This document shows positions 53,492 through 61,489 of a stretch of DNA of 64,000 nucleotides, piece after piece. The stretch is from Ulvibacter algarum (GTDB lineage: Bacteria > Bacteroidota > Bacteroidia > Flavobacteriales > Flavobacteriaceae). Position 1 is the stretch's first letter; every line of letters starts with the position of its first letter. The stretch covers positions 124,001 through 188,000 of the forward strand of contig CANLBJ010000002.1 in assembly GCA_947488905.1 (NCBI GenBank), given 5' to 3'. The translations under genes were made by a program, and so were the position numbers. The notes under the pieces were generated by a model, which did no database searches, had not been told where the DNA came from, and saw only the letters and a list, made by a program, of their open reading frames with translations.

Positions 53492-53932
53492 TTATTTGGT
53501 CACTGACTTAACCTCCTCAACAGTCACCATCTCATCCTGTGTATTGCCCCAAGTATTCATAATGTAGTTCATAACATCTGCAGTTTCTTGATCACTTAAT
53601 CCTAGTGGAGACATTACGTTATCATAGGTTTTACCATTTACTTGTATTTCTCCTTTAAGACCATATTTAATTGCGTGAATACTTTCTGTTCTTTTATCAG
53701 TTAACCAGTCTGAGCCTACTAGTGGCGGGTAGGTTTTACCCAAGCCTTTTCCTTTAGGTCTATGGCATTGATTACAGAAATCTTTATAGACAATAGCACC
53801 ATCTGCGATGCTTTTCTCTAGTGGCGTTTGTTTTTCTGTGGTGTAACTTGCCATATCTGTTTTCTTATTTTCTTTGCTGTTACAAGCTAATAGTAGGAGG
53901 GATAGGGTTAGTATTGTTAATGTGTTTTTCAT
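53492..53932 (-). CDS. Lipoprotein cytochrome c
   Basis: A 146-residue protein with a lipoprotein signal (lipobox LLAC, C17) and one haem-binding site CNQCH (C53, C56, H57). M107 in YDNVMSPLGL is the likely sixth ligand. It is a class I monohaem cytochrome anchored in the periplasm. It lies downstream of a PQQ-type sugar dehydrogenase on the same strand and could accept its electrons. The frame runs 17 codons further upstream, but the ATG at 53932 begins the signal peptide. Confidence 0.9.
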   Translation of the reverse strand: MKNTLTILTLSLLLLACNSKENKKTDMASYTTEKQTPLEKSIADGAIVYKDFCNQCHRPKGKGLGKTYPPLVGSDWLTDKRTESIHAIKYGLKGEIQVNGKTYDNVMSPLGLSDQETADVMNYIMNTWGNTQDEMVTVEEVKSVTK

Positions 53933-53957
53933 TATATTTTTATTAATAATTTGTAAT

Positions 53958-54045
53958 TCTGTGACTAGCGAGCCCTTCGACAAGCTCTGGGTGACAGTAA
54001 TTTTTTTGGAAATTTAATAACACTTCGACTGCACTCAATCTAACA
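53958..54045. repeat. Dispersed repeat fragments between the dehydrogenase and cytochrome genes
   Basis: CCTTCGACAAGCTCTGGGTGAC (around 53970-53992) and ACTTCGACTGCACTCAATCT (around 54023-54043). Both resemble the TTCGACTGCGCTCA family seen at 23.02 and 43.03 kb. Confidence 0.55.
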
Positions 54046-54081
54046 TAAGCTCTTTCTTCTTTCAGTGAAACGGTCTTTCTT

Positions 54082-55203
54082 CTATTTTCCAGGCATAATT
54101 CTAAAAATACCATCGCCTTCAACGGCAATATAAATAAAACCATCGGGTCCTTGTTGCACATTACGAACTCGACCAATATCTTCTGCAATTTTTTCTCGAT
54201 CTACTACTTTGTTACCCTCTAGTTTAAGAAGTTCTACGTAGTTAAACTTAAGCGAACCAACTAGTAAATTGCCTTTCCAGTCTGGGTATTTGTCTCCAGT
54301 TACAAAGGTCATTCCGCAAGGCGCGATAGATGGAACCCAATAATAAATAGGGTCTTCCATGCCTTCCATTTTTGTTTTGTCTGTAAACTTTGTGCCACTA
54401 TAATTTACGCCATAAGAGATTAATGGCCAGCCGTAATTTGCGCCACTTTTTAAAATATTAACTTCATCACCACCTTTTGGGCCGTGCTCGTGAATCCATA
54501 TTTCTCCCGTTTCTGGATGTTGATCCATCCCTTGTGGGTTTCTATTTCCGAAGGTATAAATTGCTTTTACAGCGTCTGCTTCATTAAAAAACGGATTGTC
54601 CTCTGGCACACGACCGTCATCGTGTAATCTATATATTTTACCGCCGTCTCTTGTTTTGTCTTGCGGGTTTGTATCACGGTCTCCACGCTCGCCAATAGAA
54701 AAATAAACATATCCTTTGTCATCAAACTCAATACGTGAACCAAAATGTTGACCGCGGGTACTATTGGGTGATGCTTTATAAAGGTGTTCAATTTCAGAGA
54801 GTGCGTTTTCTTTTAATTTTGCTCTGCTAAGTTTTGTATTTCCTCCTTCGCCTTCACCTTCTGTAGAGGCATACGTAAAATAAATCCAACCGTTAGTGGC
54901 ATAGTCTGGGTGCACTTTAATATCTAGTAATCCACCTTGCCCACGATTATAAACCTCGGGCACATTTTTAATTTCGGTTTTTGTGCCGTCTTTAAATTGT
55001 ATGAGTTCACCGCTTTTTTCTGTGATGAGCATACTGCCATCTGGCAACCAAGTCATTCCCCAAGGATTTGAAAGCTCATCTACTATTTTTTCAATGCTAT
55101 AAGTTTTTTGTACTGTATTAATAGCAATATTTTTTTCTTTTTTTGGAGTGTTGCATGCAAGAAAACTTATACACAGAACTCCTATTAATAAGCTATTTTT
55201 CAT
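54082..55203 (-). CDS. PQQ-dependent aldose sugar dehydrogenase-like lipoprotein
   Basis: A 373-residue six-bladed propeller of the soluble glucose dehydrogenase/YliI family. The lipobox is SFLAC (C17). Typical blocks are LSNPWGMTWLPDGSMLITEKSG, GGLLDIKVHPDY, RGQHFGSRIEFD (likely active-site His), YTFGNRNPQGMD, IWIHEHGPKGGDEVN and IAPCGMTFVTGD. The family oxidises aldoses in the periplasm with PQQ. No PQQ synthesis genes are present here. A cytochrome c gene follows 150 bp downstream and may be its electron acceptor. Confidence 0.9.
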   Translation of the reverse strand: MKNSLLIGVLCISFLACNTPKKEKNIAINTVQKTYSIEKIVDELSNPWGMTWLPDGSMLITEKSGELIQFKDGTKTEIKNVPEVYNRGQGGLLDIKVHPDYATNGWIYFTYASTEGEGEGGNTKLSRAKLKENALSEIEHLYKASPNSTRGQHFGSRIEFDDKGYVYFSIGERGDRDTNPQDKTRDGGKIYRLHDDGRVPEDNPFFNEADAVKAIYTFGNRNPQGMDQHPETGEIWIHEHGPKGGDEVNILKSGANYGWPLISYGVNYSGTKFTDKTKMEGMEDPIYYWVPSIAPCGMTFVTGDKYPDWKGNLLVGSLKFNYVELLKLEGNKVVDREKIAEDIGRVRNVQQGPDGFIYIAVEGDGIFRIMPGK

Positions 55204-55237
55204 AGTGAGAATTTATACCGAAAATATACAAAAAAGA

Positions 55238-55271
55238 AGAAGCCCGAACAACAAGTGTTATTCGGGCTTTA
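55238..55271 (-). terminator. Terminator in the gap after the second nitronate monooxygenase gene
   Basis: AAGCCCGAA pairs with TTCGGGCTT, extended by AACA/TGTT inside. On the minus strand it is followed by a T-rich tail (CTTCTTCTTTTTT). Confidence 0.8.
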
Positions 55272-55350
55272 AGGAATTTTGTTGAGTGCACCAGTAACCA
55301 ACCAAACTAGGACTCTTTCCTATTATTACATACGGCAAAAGGTGTGCCAT
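55258..55350 (-). CDS. Possible 30-residue peptide ending inside a terminator
   Basis: A frame from the ATG at 55350 to a stop in the terminator loop (55258-55260), starting MAHLLPYVIIGKSPSLVGYW. It has no promoter box that I could match with confidence and no recognised homologue. It is listed because the 258-bp gap is otherwise unexplained and the region looks less random than its surroundings. It may equally be part of an untranslated or non-coding RNA. Confidence 0.2.
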   Translation of the reverse strand: MAHLLPYVIIGKSPSLVGYWCTQQNSLKPE

Positions 55351-55461
55351 GGTTTTTAAATGTCTAGAAAATATTTTTTATCAACTACCGTTTTCGACAA
55401 AGAGTAATAAAAATCTTATAATTTATAATTGATAAAAACACTATGACAATAAGTGTCTGTC

Positions 55462-56433
55462 TTATTTACTATACTTCTCTAATACTTTTTGTTGATGCTC
55501 GATAGCATCTTTAAATTCTACTTTCATTCTATCAACTAGATCGCTCATAGGTAAAGAGTCATCAATAGATGCAACACCTTGTCCTGCAGACCAAATGGTT
55601 TTCCAAGCTTTTGCTTCTGTATCCATCTCTTTCCCAAAATCTATTTTTGCAGTACTCTTTAATTGTTCTTCTGAAACACCAGCAGCATCTAAGCTTTTGC
55701 TTAAAAAGTTTGCACTCACACCACTAATTGCAGCCGTGTATGTGATATCTGTGGTTTGAGAATCTTCTATCATTTTACGGTATTCGTCATTTGCTTTACT
55801 CTCGTCTGTATTGATAAAGCGAGTTCCCATATAAGCAAGATCTGCGCCCATTTGCATTGCACTAGCTACATCTTGACCAGTACTTAATGCGCCCGAAAGT
55901 AAAATGAAACCGTCAAATATTTGTTTGATTTCGTTAATAAAAGGTACAGGGTGTAGTGTACCTGCGTGACCACCTGCACCTGCACACACTAATATTAATC
56001 CATCTACTCCAGCTTCTATCGCTTTTTCTGCGTGTCGTCTTTTAATAACATCATGAAAAACAATACCTCCATAACTATGTACTGCATCTACTACCATAGA
56101 AATAGCACCAAGAGATGTAATAATTAAAGGTACTTTATGCTTTGCGCAAATTTCTAAATCTGCCTGTACACGTGGGTTAGTTCCGTGAACAATCAAGTTA
56201 ACACCAAAGGGTGCTGCTTTTTTACCTGTTTCTTTTTCCCAAGCTTCAAGTTCTGTTTTAATTTGCACAACCCATTCTTCAAAACCTTCTGTAGTACGTT
56301 GATTAAGGGCAGGGAAGGTACCTACAATTCCTTTTTTACAGGCAGCGATTACTAACTCTGGTCCAGAGATTAAAAACATAGGCGCTGCTACTACTGGCAA
56401 GGATAGGTTCTCTGTAAATTGATCTTTATTCAT
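55462..56433 (-). CDS. Nitronate monooxygenase family protein, second copy
   Basis: A 323-residue FMN-dependent TIM barrel of the same superfamily as the gene at 16156 but clearly diverged. N-terminal LPVVAAPMFLISGPELVIAACKKG, middle VCAGAGGHAGTLHP (GGH motif with the likely catalytic His) and GADLAYMGTRFINTDES for FMN phosphate are visible. The C-terminus is a longer charged helix. The substrate is unknown, with a nitronate or quinone most likely. It is probably transcribed alone. Confidence 0.86.
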   Translation of the reverse strand: MNKDQFTENLSLPVVAAPMFLISGPELVIAACKKGIVGTFPALNQRTTEGFEEWVVQIKTELEAWEKETGKKAAPFGVNLIVHGTNPRVQADLEICAKHKVPLIITSLGAISMVVDAVHSYGGIVFHDVIKRRHAEKAIEAGVDGLILVCAGAGGHAGTLHPVPFINEIKQIFDGFILLSGALSTGQDVASAMQMGADLAYMGTRFINTDESKANDEYRKMIEDSQTTDITYTAAISGVSANFLSKSLDAAGVSEEQLKSTAKIDFGKEMDTEAKAWKTIWSAGQGVASIDDSLPMSDLVDRMKVEFKDAIEHQQKVLEKYSK

Positions 56434-56795
56434 TGGGATATATTTAGATAAATTATTTCTATTGTAAAAATACCGTTTATTCTGCGTTTGTCAAAGTATT
56501 ATGCGTGAATAGTATTATGTGAAATTTAAATTTATGAACTGATGAATATGATAAAAAAAATAAGTTGATACCAACTACTTCAGTGCTGAGAAGAGATTCC
56601 TGAAACTCCACAATTTATAACAACATATGTAACTAATGATAATGAAATAGCAGATCTATTAAACCCAGCATATTTTCGCGTAAGCTAAACCCAAACAGCT
56701 TTTAATAAACAGTAAAATTATTTAAGTAAGCTAGCGTGTAATGTAACGACTAAAATTATTATTTTTACGTTCCAAAAAAATTAAGAAAAATAGTT
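56434..56795. other. 362-bp gap without a recognisable gene
   Basis: The sequence between the divergent nitronate monooxygenase and trxB genes is A/T rich, with stops in all frames at short intervals. No TAnnTTTG box with good spacing was found, although TTATTTTTACG at about 56758-56769 is a weak candidate for trxB. No hairpin terminator was seen. Confidence 0.5.
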
Positions 56796-57758
56796 ATGAG
56801 TGATACAATAGAAAGAATTAAATGTTTGATTATTGGTTCTGGCCCTGCAGGTTACACGGCAGCAATTTATGCAGCACGTGCAGACCTTAAGCCTATTATG
56901 TATACAGGTATGGAGCCAGGTGGACAATTAACAACGACTACAGAGGTTGATAACTTTCCTGGTTACCCAGAGGGTATTGATGGGCCAACAATGATGGTGC
57001 AGTTACAAAAACAAGCAGAGCGTTTTGGTACAGAAGTTCGTATTGGGATGGTTACTGCTGTTGATTTTAGTACAGAAGTAGGAGGAATACACAAAGTAAC
57101 AGTAGATAATAAAACTCAAATTGAAGCAGAATCTGTAATTATATCTACGGGAGCAACTGCAAAATATTTAGGGTTGCCAAGTGAGCAAAAGCTAAGAGGT
57201 GGAGGAGTATCTGCTTGTGCAGTTTGTGATGGTTTCTTTTATAAAGAACAAGATGTGGCTATCGTAGGAGCAGGAGATACTGCAGCAGAAGAAGCTACAT
57301 ACCTTGCTAATATTTGTAAAAACGTAACGATGCTTGTGCGTAAAGATCACATGAAAGCGTCTAAAGCAATGCAACATAGAGTTACAAATACACCAAACAT
57401 TACGGTACATTACAACACAGAAGTTGATGAGGTATTAGGTGATATGGTAGTAGAAGGTTTACGTATGAAAAATAACCAAACTGGTGATAAAGAAGATATC
57501 GCTATTACTGGATTATTTATAGCAATAGGTCATAAACCAAACACAGACATCTTTAAAGGGCAACTAGATATGGATGATACTGGATATTTAATTACTAAAG
57601 GTAAATCTACTAAGACAAACCTTCCTGGCGTTTTTGCTAGTGGAGATGTACAAGATAAAGAATACCGTCAAGCAGTTACTGCTGCAGGAACTGGATGTAT
57701 GGCTGCACTAGACGCAGAACGTTATTTAGCCACTGTAGAAGAGCCAGCAGAAGCATAA
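56796..57758 (+). CDS. trxB: Thioredoxin reductase
   Basis: A 320-residue NADPH-dependent flavoenzyme that reduces thioredoxin. The FAD motif is CLIIGSGPAGYTAAIYAAR (GSGPAG at 14-19), the redox pair is CAVC (C141, C144), the NADPH motif is VAIVGAGDTAAEEA, and the C-terminal FAD motif is GVFASGDVQDKEYRQAVTAAGTGC. No C-terminal thioredoxin fusion is present. It has a strong terminator and stands alone. The stop is followed within 7 bp by a TTTCCGAAG copy. Confidence 0.96.
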   Translation: MSDTIERIKCLIIGSGPAGYTAAIYAARADLKPIMYTGMEPGGQLTTTTEVDNFPGYPEGIDGPTMMVQLQKQAERFGTEVRIGMVTAVDFSTEVGGIHKVTVDNKTQIEAESVIISTGATAKYLGLPSEQKLRGGGVSACAVCDGFFYKEQDVAIVGAGDTAAEEATYLANICKNVTMLVRKDHMKASKAMQHRVTNTPNITVHYNTEVDEVLGDMVVEGLRMKNNQTGDKEDIAITGLFIAIGHKPNTDIFKGQLDMDDTGYLITKGKSTKTNLPGVFASGDVQDKEYRQAVTAAGTGCMAALDAERYLATVEEPAEA

Positions 57759-57781
57759 TCTTTTCTTCGGAAATAGTATAT

Positions 57782-57814
57782 AAAAAATCCCCAAGGTAAC
57801 TTGGGGATTTTTTT
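57782..57814 (+). terminator. Terminator of trxB
   Basis: AAATCCCCAAG pairs with CTTGGGGATTT around a four-base loop, with an A run before and T7 after. Confidence 0.88.
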
Positions 57815-57827
57815 ATTGATTTATATT

Positions 57828-57866
57828 AAAAAAAATCTGCCAACACTATGGGTGCGGCAGATTTTA
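57828..57866 (-). terminator. Terminator of the PspC operon
   Basis: On the minus strand, AAAATCTGCC pairs with GGCAGATTTT around a loop of about 14 nt, followed by T8. Confidence 0.8.
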
Positions 57867-57898
57867 AAACCTAAGTGGCGCGATAGCAGTGTTGCCTC

Positions 57899-59686
57899 TT
57901 AGTTATCTTCAGAGTCTAATTGAACTTCATTTTTAAATTCTTCAATTGAGTCTTTAAGTTCTTTGTCAAAGTTGTTACTTTTAACTTTAATTTCAGACTC
58001 TCCATCACCGTCTAGGTCAATATTAACTCCATTATTGTCAATATTCATTTTAAAGTTATCAATATCGATGTTCACATTTCCGTGGTCGTCGTTATCATAA
58101 AGTTCTTCCATTACTTCTTTAGGACAGTCAAGACATTTTAAAAAGTCATCTTCAACAATTAAATTATAGCCTTCCATACCATTATCTAATATGTCATTAT
58201 AGTAACTGTCATTTCTATGAAAAGAGTAAGTGCTCTCATCTGCGTTTAGAATAACACCTTCTGGTAAATAGAGAATTATCTCTATTTCTTGGTCTCTAAA
58301 CTTTTCTTGTACAGCAGAGGTTAAATAACCATCAAGCAATAGGGTTCCGTTTTCTAGAGTAAAACCGTAGTTGATGGCCTCTGCTCTTTCTTTAGCATCT
58401 CGTGAGCTACTGCCATCTGCTTTCTTTTCAACAAGCATTCTACCTATAGAGTCTTTAGAGCTACGTACTATAAGACGAACATCACTTGAATAAATAATTT
58501 GCTCATCATTCTCGTTATATTTTAATTTTAAACCATAACGTCTACTCACATCTGTATCATAAAGTGAGTTTGATCTCATTGCTAGTTTTAAAGTCTCGCC
58601 AGCATGTACAGGGACCATATGCTCTGTGATTACTTCTTCATCAAAGGCTTGTTCTGTAACTTGATGTATTGCTATTATCGCAATCCCTACTAAAGAGGCT
58701 AACCATAATACAATGAGTATTATTTTTGCAGTCCACCCCATAGAACGTAGATTTTTAATAAGAATTTTTAATCCTAATATAGCAAGTGCTAAAAACGGAA
58801 TCCCTACAGCAAACAAAAGCAATAATGAGATTAACCAAATAGGGGCGTCACTTGTATTTACTACATTAACATAGTCCATAGAAGCTCCATCTTTATAGAT
58901 ACCTAGCGTGCCTGCAGTAAATAAGCCTATAATAAGCGCTATCACCGTAGAAAACCCTACTATCACCATTAATACCCCAAAGAACTTACCGAAGATCTTA
59001 AAAATGGTCATAAAAATTTTACCTATGGTATCAAAAAAACCAGAAGCACCACTATTTATTTTTTGACCATATTTATCATAGTCAGCATTCTTTATACCGT
59101 CGGCTACAGCTTCATAACCCTCTTTGAACTTTTTTTCAATATTAGTTATAGTAACGGCTTCACGGTTCATTTTTAATTTATCGCTTACAGATACTGCTGC
59201 TGGCATTAAAATCCAGAGTAAAATGTAAATAGGGATAATCATTCCAGAGGTAATAAATGTCAAAAAGATCCAGATAAGGCGAATCCAGATAGCATCTATC
59301 TTAAAATAGTGACCTAGACCAGAAGAAACACCAGAGATAAATTTATTATCAATGTCTCTAAAAAGCTGGTTGTAGGTAGTTCTCTTACTACCACTTACTG
59401 GTGCATCTTCAAAGATTTCTTCATCTACAGAATAATCTTCTGGTTGTCCCATTACGGCAATAACCTCATCAAGCTCACTAGTAGAGATTACTTGTGTGTT
59501 TGACTCTATTTTTTCAGAAAAAAGTTCTGCAATACGACCTTCAATATCTCGTATAATCTCGTCACCACCCTGTGGATCGCTCAGTGATTTTTTTATGGCG
59601 TCTAAGTAACGTGATAGCTTGCCAAAGGCATCTTCATCTATATGAAAAAAGGTACCTGCTAAGTTTATGTTTACTGTCTTTTTCAT
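57899..59686 (-). CDS. PspC-domain membrane protein
   Basis: A 595-residue protein. The N-terminal 100 residues are soluble and helical (VNINLAGTFFHIDEDAFGKLSRYLDAIKKSL). A PspC domain follows at about 108-170 (LFRDIDNKFISGVSSGLGHYFKIDAIWIRLIWIFLTF), then further membrane segments at about 225-330, and a C-terminal extracytoplasmic beta region ending in a very acidic tail (DNDDHGNVNIDIDNFKMNID). PspC proteins sense or relieve envelope stress. It overlaps the PadR gene as ATGA and so is the last gene of a four-gene operon controlled by that repressor. Confidence 0.87.
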   Translation of the reverse strand: MKKTVNINLAGTFFHIDEDAFGKLSRYLDAIKKSLSDPQGGDEIIRDIEGRIAELFSEKIESNTQVISTSELDEVIAVMGQPEDYSVDEEIFEDAPVSGSKRTTYNQLFRDIDNKFISGVSSGLGHYFKIDAIWIRLIWIFLTFITSGMIIPIYILLWILMPAAVSVSDKLKMNREAVTITNIEKKFKEGYEAVADGIKNADYDKYGQKINSGASGFFDTIGKIFMTIFKIFGKFFGVLMVIVGFSTVIALIIGLFTAGTLGIYKDGASMDYVNVVNTSDAPIWLISLLLLFAVGIPFLALAILGLKILIKNLRSMGWTAKIILIVLWLASLVGIAIIAIHQVTEQAFDEEVITEHMVPVHAGETLKLAMRSNSLYDTDVSRRYGLKLKYNENDEQIIYSSDVRLIVRSSKDSIGRMLVEKKADGSSSRDAKERAEAINYGFTLENGTLLLDGYLTSAVQEKFRDQEIEIILYLPEGVILNADESTYSFHRNDSYYNDILDNGMEGYNLIVEDDFLKCLDCPKEVMEELYDNDDHGNVNIDIDNFKMNIDNNGVNIDLDGDGESEIKVKSNNFDKELKDSIEEFKNEVQLDSEDN

Positions 59687-60021
59687 TTTTTTGGTGTTGT
59701 AGTGGTTACAATATTTACAGCCTTTTGCAGGTCGCTCCAGGTAGTGTTTAATTCTTTTAAAAATAATCTCCCGGTTTCTGTGAGATCATAATACTTGCGT
59801 GGTGGCCCACTGCTAGATTCTTCCCATCTATATGATAAGAGTCCTGCGTTTTTAAGACGGGTGAGAAGGGGATAAATGGTACCCTCGACTACTAACATCT
59901 TAGCGTCTTTTAAAGTTTCAAGAATATCGCTGGTATATGCCTCACCATCTTTTAAGATAGAAAGTATGCAATATTCTAGAACTCCCTTACGCATTTGCGC
60001 TTTTGTGTTTTCAATTTTCAT
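59683..60021 (-). CDS. PadR family transcriptional regulator
   Basis: A 112-residue winged-helix protein: MRKGVLEYCILSILKDGEAYTSDILETLKDA, VVEGTIYPLLTRLKNAGLLSYRWEESSSGPPRKYYDLTETG, then a short C-terminal dimerisation helix. The open frame runs 34 codons further upstream, but the ATG at 60021 fits the family and overlaps the stop of the 68-aa gene as ATGA. PadR genes paired with PspC-domain genes are common, and autoregulation of the operon is expected but not shown by the sequence. Confidence 0.92.
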   Translation of the reverse strand: MKIENTKAQMRKGVLEYCILSILKDGEAYTSDILETLKDAKMLVVEGTIYPLLTRLKNAGLLSYRWEESSSGPPRKYYDLTETGRLFLKELNTTWSDLQKAVNIVTTTTPKK

Positions 60022-60224
60022 AGGAGTGTGTTTTTCTGTGCTTTTATGTTCGATTTTTTGATTGATGATATGTCTGTGATCATTAACATATCTGTTGATG
60101 ATGATGGTTCTGTCTCGCAGCATTCTATGGTAACTTGGTGTACCACAACCTCTGGAGGTATTTCTTCTGAAATACCAAGAAAACTAAATGTTAGTGCTGC
60201 AATAAATTCTACGATGGTACTCAT
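60018..60224 (-). CDS. 68-residue protein coupled to DUF4870 and PadR genes
   Basis: A frame joined by a 4-bp ATGA overlap to the gene on each side: its ATG (60224-60222) overlaps the DUF4870 stop, and its stop overlaps the PadR ATG (60021-60018). The product begins with a hydrophobic stretch (MSTIVEFIAALTFSFLGISE), continues acidic with a Cys-Cys pair (TIECCETEPSSS), and ends basic. I do not recognise the family. The double overlap argues that it is a real gene and may be a small membrane-associated partner of the PspC system. Confidence 0.68.
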   Translation of the reverse strand: MSTIVEFIAALTFSFLGISEEIPPEVVVHQVTIECCETEPSSSTDMLMITDISSIKKSNIKAQKNTLL

Positions 60225-60772
60225 AATGATTGGTTTTGATTGGTTTCTGTAATCGCTTTATCAGTGTCTATTATAGTAGTAGTTTCCGAAGTTATATTCT
60301 CTTCATTATCGCTCCCTAAAAAAGGAATACAAAAAGGGTAGTGGTAGTATTCTCCTTTTGATGCCTTCATACTAGCACTTATAACGGCGTATAATTCAAA
60401 AAAGAATAAACCAATTAATAAGAGTACAGCAACAGCAAATAATAAAATATAGCCAGTTAGGTTTTGCACTTCGTTCATTTTTGTGCTATCCATCCCGTCA
60501 CCTATTGCTTCTATTAATGAAACAAAGTCTGTAGCAAAAATGACAAAAAATGGAATACAGATAACACCTATTGCGATGCTGTATAATAGTATGCTTAATT
60601 GAAAATTAACGGCTTGTCTACCATGGTGATCAATAAACTTTTTGTTACTATTTACTTGCCATAAAATAATAGGTAATAAAAAATTACCAAATGGGAAGAG
60701 GTACTTCGCAAATGTTGAAAGATGGGTGGCAGCTGCCACTTGTTTGTCGTTTTTTGTTGGTGTAGTGTCCAT
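60221..60772 (-). CDS. DUF4870 (Tic20-like) membrane protein
   Basis: A 183-residue protein with a short polar N-terminus, about three to four membrane segments (about 23-42, 58-82 and 108-135), the DHHGRQAVNFQLSILLY block typical of DUF4870, and a Thr/Asn-rich cytoplasmic-like tail. Function is unknown. It is the first gene of the operon DUF4870-68aa-PadR-PspC, preceded by a good -7 box. Confidence 0.87.
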   Translation of the reverse strand: MDTTPTKNDKQVAAATHLSTFAKYLFPFGNFLLPIILWQVNSNKKFIDHHGRQAVNFQLSILLYSIAIGVICIPFFVIFATDFVSLIEAIGDGMDSTKMNEVQNLTGYILLFAVAVLLLIGLFFFELYAVISASMKASKGEYYHYPFCIPFLGSDNEENITSETTTIIDTDKAITETNQNQSL

Positions 60773-60791
60773 AGCTTATTAGAATCTTATA

Positions 60792-60799
60792 CAAATATA
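60792..60799 (-). promoter_or_regulatory. Bacteroidota -7 box (TATATTTG) for the PadR/PspC operon
   Basis: An exact TAnnTTTG match on the minus strand 19 nt before the DUF4870 ATG. The -33 element is weak (GTTAC at a 20 bp distance). Confidence 0.55.
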
Positions 60800-61005
60800 T
60801 GTCTTTTAAAAGGTATTATGTAACGCATAGTACTAAAAATTAACATAAAATTAACATTTTAATTTCTGAAATATTAAAGGGTAAATACCTGTTAATTGTA
60901 GTTTAAATAGGTGTTCACGTAGTTTTAAGGCCTAATTAGACTTTTTAATGAAAAGTAATTTTGATGTAATATACCTTCTGCCTATATTCGCTTAAAACAC
61001 ACAAG

Positions 61006-61479
61006 ATGCTTAAAAGACCTAAAGGATTTAATACTTTTTTATTCTTAAAATTACCTTCTGCTTACTTAACAGGGGTACGACTCAAATCTATTAATAATGA
61101 AACCTGTGTGAGCACAGTAAAGTATAAATGGATCAATCAAAATCCTTTTAATTCTATGTTTTGGGCAGTGCAGGGGATGGCAGCAGAGTTAAGTACTGGG
61201 GCTTTGGTTATGGGATATATAAGAGAAACTAGTGCGCCAGTCTCTATGTTAGTTGCAAATAACAAAGCGACCTTTACTAAAAAAGCAAAAGGGAAAATCA
61301 CGTATACATGTAATGATGGCTTAGCTATTAAAAAAACTATTGATGCTGCTATTGCCACAGGAGAAGGTCAAGTATGCTGGATGCACGCAGATGGTATAGA
61401 TGAGGCAGGTGATGTGGTGTCTAAGTTTGCTTTTGAGTGGACCGTGAAGAAAAAGAAAAATAAAAAAATTACTTCTTGA
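61006..61479 (+). CDS. DUF4442 hot-dog-fold (thioesterase-like) protein
   Basis: A 157-residue protein with the DUF4442 pattern: LKLPSAYLTGVRLKSINNETCVSTVKYKWINQNPFNSMFWAVQGMAAELSTG. The fold is related to acyl-CoA thioesterases such as YiiD/PaaI, but no activity is established. The C-terminus is strongly basic (KKKKNKKIT). It starts 11 bp before an outer-membrane barrel gene on the same strand, with which it may be cotranscribed. Confidence 0.82.
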   Translation: MLKRPKGFNTFLFLKLPSAYLTGVRLKSINNETCVSTVKYKWINQNPFNSMFWAVQGMAAELSTGALVMGYIRETSAPVSMLVANNKATFTKKAKGKITYTCNDGLAIKKTIDAAIATGEGQVCWMHADGIDEAGDVVSKFAFEWTVKKKKNKKITS

Positions 61480-61489
61480 TTTTTTAAAT

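Noticed and set aside
46780-56685. A shared 16-mer ATATTTTCGCGTAAGC at 46780-46795 (in the DUF2520 gene) and 56670-56685 (intergenic)
   Set aside because: Only two copies were found, and in a 64-kb A/T-rich window about one such chance 16-mer pair is expected.
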